The notes under the pieces are model-generated. The model ran no database searches. It was not told the DNA's origin and worked only from the letters and a program-made list of their open reading frames with translations. The translations under genes were made by a program, and so were the position numbers. A stretch of 64,000 nt of DNA, taken from assembly GCA_022315425.1 (NCBI GenBank), contig JAIUPT010000010.1:620001-684000 (forward strand), read 5' to 3'. This stretch comes from Pseudevernia furfuracea (Eukaryota > Ascomycota > Lecanoromycetes > Lecanorales > Parmeliaceae). Below are positions 34,406 to 44,028 of the stretch, piece after piece. Position 1 is the stretch's first letter, and each line of letters opens with the position of its first letter.

Positions 34406-35275
34406 ACCTATAGTCAGAAGCACGGCAAACCGTCAATCGCTGGACTGAGTACTCAGGAAATATACGACCTGGAATGTCAGAGATATCTATGACAACAGTG
34501 TCAGGACCAGTCGCAAGCACCTATTTTGAAAACCGCTGACTGATAGGGCGGCTGAATTTGGCCTAGCGCGCTCAAATCAACATGCGATCCGGTCAAACCT
34601 CGGACATGGTGTTTTTGAGCGGTTCCAGGCCATTTCAGAAAAGCGCCAAGACTCATTTTTCACTCAAGCAAATTCGAATGCTCAGCGACTAATTATTCAA
34701 CAACAACGCCATATGACAGCTACCTTCTTCGCCTCCCCCCGAGCTATAGTCTATGACTGTCGACGACGCCATAGCCGAAGGCCCGAAGCTTGTTGTTGAT
34801 GACGTCGTCGCCCTCGCTGGATTTGGTCTCAAGGAGAAGACTGCGCCAGCGCCAAAAACCCATTTGATATTGAATTAAGGTTTAAGGTTCGGGCGGTTCG
34901 GAAGGCCTCAGCCAATCACAGGCCTTCATTTTTGGATTTCTTCTCTGCCCGAAATTCGAATATCAAATGGCTGCTGCAGGGCAAAACACATTCTTGACCA
35001 CCATTTCTTCAATTCTTCATCAATGAAGGCCATTCCAGAACCCCTGCCACCGCATGACGTCACGCTAGCGACATGGCATCGCCAAAGACGTCACCGTCGG
35101 AAATTCACCGCTAGAGTCACCGAGAAAGCGAGCGCTAGGGCCAAAAGTTCTTTGTTTTTTATGATTTTTCAGCAACCAAGCATGCATGGCGTTTGTTTTT
35201 TCTTCTTCTTTTCTTTCGGGGGCACACACCTGTCTATCGCACTGGGGACCAGCGCTTCTTCGGGGGGGGGGGTAG

Positions 35276-35457
35276 TGTTACGACCGTACCCTGCATCCCC
35301 TTGACACCGGCTAGGCGCTAGGCCCATTGGAGCCTAGCCTAGCCTTGGCGGAGGCCTTGCCTCCTACATATACAGAGCCTCCCTCCTAGATAGTTCGATA
35401 GACTCTTTATCCTCGTCTACTCATACCCCTATGATCCTTCTAGGTCTGGTTCTGACA
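35276..35457 (+). repeat. 3' LTR of element 2
   Basis: 182 bp. It carries four RIP-type transitions relative to the 5' LTR, for example TTACGACCG against TTACGGCCG. Confidence 0.92.
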
Positions 35458-35462
35458 TTTAC

Positions 35463-36499
35463 AAGTTAGAGACTAATAAACGAGAATAATCTTTAAGATT
35501 ATAAACTACTTTACGAAAACTCGAATTATTATAATATACGAATCTATAATCGCTTTACTTCGAATAAAATCGTTATTATATAAAAAGACAATACGAATAA
35601 CTTATTAAATATATTTATAACTAAAGATATATTAATAAAAACTTTAAGTAATAAGAGATATAGTATTTTATATTAATATTTAGTTTCTATATTATTACGC
35701 TATTCTCTTATCTTCTTATTTAACGAATCGTTTTAATGTTATAATATATCGAATATTAATTATATAATAAGAAGAAGTCTTTATACTCGATAAATTAAAT
35801 TTAACGAATAGTCTCTATAAGTAACAAATAATCGAATTAATAAAGATAACTTTATACGCGAGATTATTATCTTATTCTATAAGTATAAGATATCTTTCTT
35901 TCGTCTTATATATTACTAATTATATATATATAAACAAGTATAGACTCACGAATTAAATTCGTAATACGATATTAAAATTAATTTAAATTAACTTAAGACT
36001 TAAGTCGTAAAAAAAAGAAAAAACTCTTTTAGAAAATATTAAATTTGATTAATATTTTAAATAGCTTTTTTTCTGCTTTTTTTTTTTAAAGATTATTATA
36101 ATACGATTTACGATTTAGTTTAGTTTTTTTAATTTTTTTTATTATTTTTATTATTTTTTTTTATTTTTTGACGCAGCTCGAATTCGAATTCTACAATTAT
36201 AAATTTACAAAGTTAATCGTTTTATTATTTTATCACTACATAAAAAAATTTCACTACTAAAATATATATCGAACACCTAGTTCGTCAACGCTAAAAACCT
36301 TCAACTTATAATCTATTAATAACTATAAGACCGATTTCAAAAATTCTTGATTCTCTAAATAGCGCAGATAAGTTTTTACAATTAAAAAAAAAATCTCAAA
36401 AAAGTAATAGAAAAGTAAAAAGTTATTCAAAATATAAGACTTGTACGCACAAATTTTTTCGAGGCCGCGCATTCGTCAAGAAGTAAGCGATCGGGCAGC
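35463..36499. repeat. AT-rich RIP block
   Basis: Continuation of the old AT-rich element body, with poly-T tracts around 36060-36170. No gene. Confidence 0.6.
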
Positions 36500-36786
36500 G
36501 ATATTTGAATTCTACTTTACTTTATCAATAATAGACCAAATTTGATAATTTTTGCAGCGTTGAAATGCGCAAGCTGAGTTCTATAATTAATGAAAGTTTA
36601 AAGAAATTATATGTAGAGAGCATAAAATAATTGAAGTTGCGAAAAGGTCTCATCAAATTTTTTGATGAGGGCGCTCGGAAGACCTAACGAGCTGACAAAG
36701 CGGATCTAGTCAAAAAGCGTAGGACTAACGATTTGATTATTGACTGTATATACAAATATAAGATTTTTTAGCTCAGCCCTATCTTA
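36500..36786 (-). repeat. Large inverted repeat, right arm
   Basis: Reverse complement of 28206-28496 but with many more C and G bases retained. The outer end reads TTTTTTAGCTCAGCCC. Together the arms bound about 8.6 kb. Confidence 0.8.
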
Positions 36787-36923
36787 TGATATTATATATA
36801 CTGATATCTTATATAAAATCAACTCGATAGATTTAATCGACTTCTTTATTATAAATAACTATTATAATATATTGATTTACTACATATATGTGACTATAAC
36901 AAGTAATCGACTTTAATAAAGGG

Positions 36924-37905
36924 TATTGCTACGTGTACACCGCCTTTTGCTACATGTACACCCCCCTCTATTTCAAAGAAGGTCCACCGAACTAAGCTAC
37001 CCCACCAAGCCCTCACAATGCGATTGAAAGGGCTAAAAGACGAAGTAAAGATAGCCGTTCTTTTGAAGAAGCATTTAAAGGATTATTTGAACATGACTTA
37101 AAGTAGCTGAAGTCTCTTCTATATAAAAAGCACTTATAGGCGAAATTTACGTGCTGCGCAGCGCAAATACTTGAAGGGGCTTTGACATTAATGCTTTGTC
37201 TTCATTATCACCTTTTAAAAAGTGAGCAGAACCTCGGTTTCGAGAGTCAAATAAGAATTTTTTGATGTGGAACATCGACTGCACTCTCTACACATAGCGA
37301 ACGACTAAACTATGTCAGAAACACGTCATTTTGATCGAGAGACTTGTTCAGAAGAATATAATATAGTGAGATTTTGCCCGATGCCCGCAACTCAGCTCAC
37401 TCTTATCAGTTAGTCTATACTATCGAAGTATCTGAAGAAGAAGAATAATGAGAACGAGAAGAAAGATGAGATAAACGATCGATAATGAAGAGTTGATAGT
37501 TGATCGAGAATTGCTAACGATGAGATGAAAGAAGAACGTCTAGACTTAAAAGACTCAAAAGACTCAAAAGACTCAAAAAACACTATGTTCGAGAATTAGT
37601 CGAATCAGATGCTAATTCTTCAGATTCATGACGATAGAAAGAAAGATGTTTTTTCTTTGATAGATTTGATGAAAAAAATTGCGACGCATTGCGACGTCTT
37701 GCGGGGGGAGAGGATTCACTGAGACCCTTAAAGTTTTTATGAGACTTCGTGTCAAGTCTCTGATTTGCGGGCAAATTTGTCAGGCCGAATTAGTGCTGAA
37801 AGGTATACTCATGTTATTAGCCTATATTTATCTAGCTGAGAGAGAGGTGTACATGTAGCAAAAGAGGGTGTACATGTAGCAAAAGGCGGTGTACACGTAG
37901 CAATA
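36924..37905 (+). mobile_element. About 1-kb MITE with iterated terminal motif
   Basis: The terminal inverted repeats start TATTGC and contain the 16-mer TTGCTACATGTACACC or a one-base variant: two copies at the left end and three at the right, all pointing inward. The interior has no transposase. A TA duplication is possible at the ends. It is less RIP-mutated than the copy at 28497-31460. Confidence 0.82.
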
Positions 37906-37999
37906 CTCATAATAAATTAAGATTAATCAAAAAACGATACACTTTAAGTTATATTAAGTGACTCGCGAGACTTAAAAGACTAAGATTCTTATTAATAAT

Positions 38000-38181
38000 T
38001 GTCAGGATCAGACCTAGAAGGATCATAGGGATATGAGTAGACGAGGATAAAGAGTCTACCGAACTATCTAGGAGAGAGGCTCTGTATATGTAGAAGACAA
38101 GACCTCCGCCAAGACTAGGCTAGGCTTCAATGGGCCTAGCGCCTAGCCGGTGTCAAGGGGATACAGGGTACGGCCGTAACA
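38000..38181 (-). repeat. Solo LTR of the element 2 family
   Basis: 182 bp, TGTCAGGATC ... CCGTAACA, in the opposite orientation to element 2, flanked by the 5-bp duplication ATAAT on both sides. Confidence 0.93.
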
Positions 38182-38242
38182 ATAATTAGATTAATAAGCA
38201 ACGAATCGTTCTTTCTTTTAGTTACTATAAAGACTTACGATT

Positions 38243-38429
38243 TGTAAGGATCGTACTGTGGTGATAACCGTAGTGTAGTATGTAACGAAGATAACAAGCT
38301 AAGAAGCAACTATGGACTGGAAGGGACGGCCATATATGTATGGCGGAGTGAACCTGCCAAGACACGCTAAGCCTAAAGGGGAGTGTCAAAGGTAGGTGTG
38401 TCAAGGGGATGCAGAGTACGGCCGTAACA
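38243..38429 (-). repeat. Solo LTR, hybrid family
   Basis: 187 bp, TGTAAGGATC ... CCGTAACA, flanked by CGATT on both sides. One half resembles the element 1 LTR (the GGCCATATATGTATGGCGGA segment), while the end matches element 2 (GTACGGCCGTAACA). Confidence 0.88.
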
Positions 38430-38576
38430 CGATTTATAAAATAATTATATTAAAAAGTTATTACTCTATCTACGAAGTTCGATCGATTAAACTTCTTTAT
38501 TACGTTTATTTACAATCTTAATTAAAAGAAGATTAAGAAGAATCTTTTATTTAATAAACGATTTATTAATCGTTTT

Positions 38577-39368
38577 ATCGTCAAATTTAAAAAGTTCTTT
38601 TTCGTACGATTTTCGTCGAATTCGTACAATCAACACGATTTAATCTATTTAATAGACTTTGTCTATATTTAATTCTTTTCGTTAGTTCAGTAACTCATCT
38701 TTACAGTTCGTTAATTTAATAATTCACTTTACGTAATTTTTCTTAAGTGTCAGGGAACGAGGCTTGGTAAGAGGAATCTTATTCTCTATGACTAGGACTA
38801 AGGTAAAGGCCAAGACGAAAGATAAGGAAACCAGAAAGAATGTGAGCATCGCCAGATCCTTAAGGGATTCAGAGGTTGTCGCCTGTCGGCTATCGCATAG
38901 CTGACTAGGCTGGTGACTTGACTGGTGTCACATCATGACATTAAGCTATCTTCTAATTGTACTAAGTTATCATATAATGCCACGACACATATAAGACATA
39001 TGTGCACTACATATAAGATTTATGCGTATCACTTCCGCGAGAAAATTGTCTAAATCGTGTAAATCTGAAATCTATTTTAATGTAATATAAATATTCGTCG
39101 TTATAACACCTTGTCGTCGTCGACGTCGATTATTGACAATCAAAATCTATAGAACTGAAAATTATTTATAGGGCTGAATTCTACTAAAAATTTCTAAAGT
39201 TGCGAAACTGACGAAAATCGTGTTGAAAATTCTTAAAGTTACGAAATTAACGGAAATCGTGCTTTTCGTATAGTAGAGTTGCTAACTATGCGAAAAACAC
39301 GATTTCCGTCAGTTCCGCAGAGTTAGCAATTTCAAATTCAATAGAAACTTTTCAGATTTGCCGATGTC
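38577..39368. mobile_element. MITE-like inverted-repeat element, copy 2
   Basis: Matches 306-842 along most of its length, including the terminal CAAATCTGAAAAGTTT-type inverted ends. It is interrupted by the 193-bp insertion at 38748-38940. Partly RIP-mutated. Confidence 0.72.
38748..38940. repeat. 193-bp insertion with LTR-like ends
   Basis: Begins TGTCAGGGAACGAGG and ends CATCATGACA, flanked by the 5-bp duplication TTAAG. Best read as a solo LTR of a third family. It has normal GC and lies inside an AT-rich MITE, so it arrived after that MITE was mutated. Confidence 0.85.
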
Positions 39369-40587
39369 GAATCTAATCGTTAGAGTGTTTAATTAAAAGT
39401 TAAAAGCTCTATTACACGATATAAAAAAGAAGAAGATATTTAAGAAATTCTATTATTCTTTTATAGTCGTTATAAATCTTCTTTCACTCTTTATTCTCTT
39501 AACTTAATAAATAGTTAACGATATATTAGTTAGACTATTAGTATAGATTTTAGATCGTCTCTAAGAATCTTTTTAATATGATTTAGAATTCTTATACGTA
39601 GTAAATTCCTCTCTAATAGAAAGGCAACATAGTTCAAAGCCTTCCAAACTGTGGAAAATCTTAAGCATAGAGGCATAATAGGGAGCCATGGGATTTGATC
39701 TGGCCACACAATGGCCTCATCTCCATCATGACATAGTGTATTGAATAGACGACCCACCCCTCCTAAGCATACCAGCTCCTAAATACTTGCGATCAACCCA
39801 TAGTTCCTGAATTCATGGAGAATTGTTTCAATCCTCAGATATCTTCCTCGAACCCCCAGTATAATGGCTTACATTATACCTCAAGTACCCGAGCTCTTTC
39901 TATCCTTCCGTGATGTAATCGACAGAAATCCTAGATTGGGTGATGTTGAATGAAGGCGATGTGCTCCGAACGCACGTAGAATATTGGAATTTTTTCGGAA
40001 ATATGGCGAGGCCAGTCAATGACGACGGCAATGCTCCTCACCCGTCGGGTTGTGGTACATCGAAATCGTCGCAATTGTAGTCGCAGATGTGTCGATATTG
40101 TCGTTGAGATCAATTGGCTCTCCCATAGGGAAGGTTCGTAGCCAGCTATTGCGGCAACTATCGGGTCGTGGTAGTGAGAGTTTTGCACCTGACGCTCATT
40201 TGACCTTGCAACGATGGATCAGTCGTGGCATGAAGCGTTGTCGCTAGGTTAGCTTGAAGCAGTCGTACGGGCGAGTCCAGACACTTTTGATCGCGGACTT
40301 GAAACTCAACGACCTATTCAGCTAGCGGACTCCACTCTGGTTTTGGTAGATTGAAGCCGCTCTGTCGTCTCCACTCCAGGAGAGTAATCGGACGCGAGCG
40401 AGAGAGAGCGGAAGAATCCGCGGTCACGTGACGTTGCTTATAAACCAGAACAGAACACCTTAGCTGTTGACAACCCCCACTCTCCTCCCTTCTACTCCCA
40501 ACGAACCGCTCATACTGTCTACTGTCCCTTAGGCCTTGGATTTAGCTTTTGAGTTGCTCCAATACTAAATCGCTCGACTCCATCACT
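39369..40587. other. Intergenic, upstream of Zn2Cys6 gene 1
   Basis: AT-rich to about 39600, then normal sequence without a recognised gene. The last 150 bp carry a TATAAA word (about 40439) and pyrimidine-rich leader sequence before the ATG at 40588. Confidence 0.5.
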
Positions 40588-42800
40588 ATGACACAGCCCT
40601 TATCCTTAGGCTCACGGAAGGAGAAGCAGTCCATGCCGCCAATCAGTAGGGTCTGTGCTTGCCCTATCATTTTAGATAGCTCGATGGTTTACCGACACGA
40701 ATCAGGCGTGTGACATGTGTCGGAAGAAGAAGATTCGCTGCAATGTTGTCTCGGGAGGTTGTGCGCAATGCATCAAATACAAGACCCCGTGTCATTTCAC
40801 CCCCATCAGCATGACGCGCGCGCCGAGGCGATCGGGCAGGTGAGTGTGACTGCGAATGGGAATAGAAAACGGCAAGGCTTGAACGCTTGACTGAGAATCT
40901 ACTGATTCAGCTTAGGGACAAGCGTGTAGAGGAACTAGAGATAAGGCTGAAGTCGATGGAAGACCTAATCAAACGTCCTGTATCAGATCAGTCTCTTGGT
41001 TCAGTTGATGCCGACTTCAGGAATGGCTCTGAAAGGCCTAAAGCAACGCCTTTTTCAAATCGATCAGAAGCTGAAACTTACGATCCAAGCTCCAACTTGA
41101 ATGCAGCGTCTACAACAGCCGGCGTAAATTCCCAAATTTCAGACTTTGGCTTGCCCTCGCCAGGAGGTAGGTGCGAGTCTACCACGCATTTTTCTACTCT
41201 GAAAGTTTGCAGCAGCGTCCTCCAACTCAGTCGCTAGCAGCCAAAGAGAGTTTTTGCCTCGAACTCCAAACTTTGAGAACAACGCATCTAAAGGTCGAGC
41301 TATCAAAACCCTTCCGCCAAAAGATAGGGTGCTAGGTCTTGTGGAGAAGTCATTCCAAGGCTTTTATCCCGCATACCCGCTTTTTGACAAGGCTCGTTTC
41401 ATGTCCATCTTCGATTCTCTAGACACGAGCGCCAATGATCCAGCCCAGTGGGCATGCTTGAATGTTGTATTGGCCCTTACATATCAGTTTCAGCAAGGGA
41501 CAGCTCAGGACATGCAAGAAGATTGTGATACTGGGGGTTACTTTGAGACCGCTTTTGCGGTTGTCGGTCAGCTTATGACGATGCATGTCACACTTTGGTC
41601 TGTGCAGGCGCTGCTCGGCATGGCACTTGTGATACAGGGTACGCCGAATCAGGGTCCGGTTTCTTTGTTGGTATCGGCAGCAATGAAACTAGCACATAGA
41701 ATGGGCCTACACAGACAATGCCAAGATCCAAACATCAGCTCTGCCGAAATCGAAGAACGGAAATGGGTCTTTTGGATTGCGTATTCTCTTGAGAAAGATC
41801 TTAGCTTACGAATGGGACAGCCCTCGGCCCAGGATGACGATGACATGGATGTGGAGCTTCCGTACGAAATCGACAGCAGTCTAATCTACTCTGGCGAGTT
41901 GACTAGGATCAACTTCTTCAATTTTCGAGCCAGATTGGCAATGATCCAGGGACAAATCTACAAACGCCTCTACTCCGTGAAAGCCACCAAGCAGGCCCTC
42001 GCTGAGCGAGTTGCGGTGGCAACAGAGCTCGAAGCCATGCTTCGATCATGGAGAGAAAGTGTTCCCATCGAATTCCTGCAAGATCACCATGGACCGTTCC
42101 TTCAAACGCCGATTTCAGGCACCACTCGAACCCCCATTATTCTACAACTGTTGTATTTCAACTCCCTCACTAGCGTCTACAACTCTTTGCCTGCACTGCC
42201 AATGTATCCTGAGCTCCGGACAACAGAGCAACCCATGGATTTTCAGCATCTGTCAACCCCGCTGATCTACGCGGATGAGGCCAGGAAGGCAATAAGATTG
42301 CTACAAGTCACTCCTCGGAGGAGGCACTCCTGTGTATGGTGAGGCAAATCCAAGACTCTAATTCCCTGGAACCGAATAGTAACCAAATCAGGGCTGTTCT
42401 CTACATTTTCGTCACAGCGGCGACGACCCTGCTTAAAACCATTGTCCACGATCCGGCTAATCCTATAGCCTTATCAGACCTCCAGCTCATCGAGCCATTT
42501 CTCACACTGCTCGACGTGCTAGCCAAGAGCGAGAAGGGCCGACAGAGCGAACGGATCGGCGGAATGCACCGATCCTGCATGGAACTGTTCGAGAGAGCGA
42601 ACCTGGCTGTCGAGAGCGCCAATCTTGCAAACATAAACTGGGATGAGTATATAATGAATTCACCATCGGAAGGACAAGAAAGCGTAGAGGATTTTCGGCG
42701 GAGAGTGGAAGCTGTCAGCTCAGGATACAATCTGGAGCTCGACTCAACTCCTTCAGACGCCTCGCGAGACCTTGCGTTCTCCGTCGAAGAGCAACTCTAG
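40588..42800 (+). CDS. Zn2Cys6 transcription factor 1 (Fungal_trans)
   Basis: A nuclear sequence-specific regulator of 660 aa. Exons 40588-40650, 40706-40839, 40916-41166, 41213-42338 and 42392-42800 join in frame. Seen: a binuclear cluster at about residues 23-50 (CDMCRKKKIRC ... CAQCIKYKTPC), followed directly by a short coiled coil (RDKRVEELEIRLKSMEDLI), as expected for dimerising members; then the middle-homology Fungal_trans domain at about 160-480 (SFQGFYPAYPLFDKARF, MKLAHRMGLHRQ). The cluster is coded across an intron, a common arrangement. It lies between the transposon block and a second, oppositely oriented Zn2Cys6 gene. Its targets are unknown; it could control the polyketide cluster, but 13 kb of transposons separate them. 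Confidence 0.92.
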
Positions 42801-44028
42801 GAGTCGAAGTCTATGTAGAAGTCTATATGACTGACCGAGTGAACCGAAAGCAACTACAATTAGGGTCCCACTTTCAGGTGTTCGTGCTGCATTGTAAACG
42901 GCGTGAACTAAGGATTGATCAATCTAGCCAGGCTAGTCGAATCCACTCACTCCCTGCCAAAGCTGCTGCTGCTCCATTTGTAGCGTCGAGCGTAGAGCTC
43001 TCCTTGCCTGGCCTCGAACGGCAGTACGTAGGAACCTCAGCCAACCTGCCTCCTCCTCCTCCCCCTCCTCCTCTTCCCCCTCTTTCTTCCCATTTCCCTC
43101 TTCACCTTGCTCTCCATCTTGCTCTCCATCCTCAATCCGACTCATACCCTGTCTCAGCCCAGTCCAGCCTCCGCCGCGCCGTCCGCGCAAAAAGGAGAAG
43201 TCCCTCCTCCTTCAAACGTCCATCTCGTCATGCGGATAGCACATCCTCTCTCCGCTCTCCATACTTCATCTCGAGAATAAAAAGACCCCTAGTCGACGTC
43301 GGCACATGGTTGTATGTAGGGCGGTTGGATCTTTCCGCCTTGGGGCCGTGATGCGTCGTGCGCTTAACGTTGCGCGGACGAGGGTGGGGACGGGGAGCGA
43401 GCGAGCGCTATGGTAAGAGGGGGGAGGAGAGGAGTGGGGGGGGGGGGAGGAGCCCGTTGGCTGACGGGGGAGGTGGCGGGGTTACTGTAGGGCGGTGCGT
43501 CAATTGATCGGCCAGGCTTGGAGGCGACATGCTCTCGTTGAGCAGAGGGCGGATACGATGGGATTTTTCTGGCTTTTACTTCTGCGTGAGAACTCGGATG
43601 CTAACGATTGGGCTTGGAGGTGGGCTTGGGGCGGGAGGGATAAGTCTGCGGTGCGGGGAAGGAAGCTGAAACTTGGGAGGGTATGGCGGACGATATCGAT
43701 CGGTGGGACAGACCCCTTACGCAGCCCCTAAGGTAGACCTGGAATCACCCCTATAATTACCCCTGAAGATACCCCTGAAGATACCTTTAACGTGGCCCCT
43801 AAAGGTGCCCCTCGACCCCCAAATTAGCCCCCGAAGAGATTTTAGGTATAGAAAACTTTATAAATTTAGCTAATAATATATACATAGAAAGAACAATTAA
43901 GAAAAAAAAAATTAGACCTCGGAAGCGCCGTTTCTTTTAGCGTTAAGTACAGAGTGCAGAAGTAGGTGCCTCTCGTCCCGTATCTCGATACATCTATTAT
44001 ATGATCTTCGATTTCGTCTAGTCATGAC
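42801..44028. other. Low-complexity intergenic region
   Basis: Holds CT-rich microsatellite sequence (about 43048-43085), G/A-rich tracts with long G runs (about 43415-43455) and, at 43730-43830, a cluster of ACCCCT words including a tandem CCCCTGAAGATA pair. A short AT-rich patch follows to 43915. No gene is recognised; open frames here reflect the skewed composition. Confidence 0.55.

Larger units (their letters stand above)
32730..35462 (+). mobile_element. Gag-only LTR retrotransposon (element 2), RIP-damaged
   Basis: Two 182-bp LTRs (32735-32916 and 35276-35457) flanked by the 5-bp duplication TTTAC, with a G-run polypurine tract before the 3' LTR. The internal 2.36 kb has one gag-like frame and no polymerase. 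The LTRs differ at four sites; all four are C-to-T or G-to-A in the 3' copy relative to the 5' copy. Both the leader and the 3' internal region match element 1 although the LTRs are of a different family. Confidence 0.92.

Noticed and set aside
28206..39368. CRISPR-like or centromeric array in the AT-rich block
   Set aside because: Repeats here resolve into LTRs, MITEs and inverted arms with target duplications; there is no regular spacer pattern and no centromere evidence.
42827..43351. 174-codon plus-strand frame after transcription factor 1
   Set aside because: It depends on CT-rich microsatellite sequence (Pro and Leu runs) and shows no domain.
43434..43452. G-run region as a telomere or G-quadruplex locus
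   Set aside because: Simple G/A-rich low complexity; there is no regular spacing that would support a specific claim.
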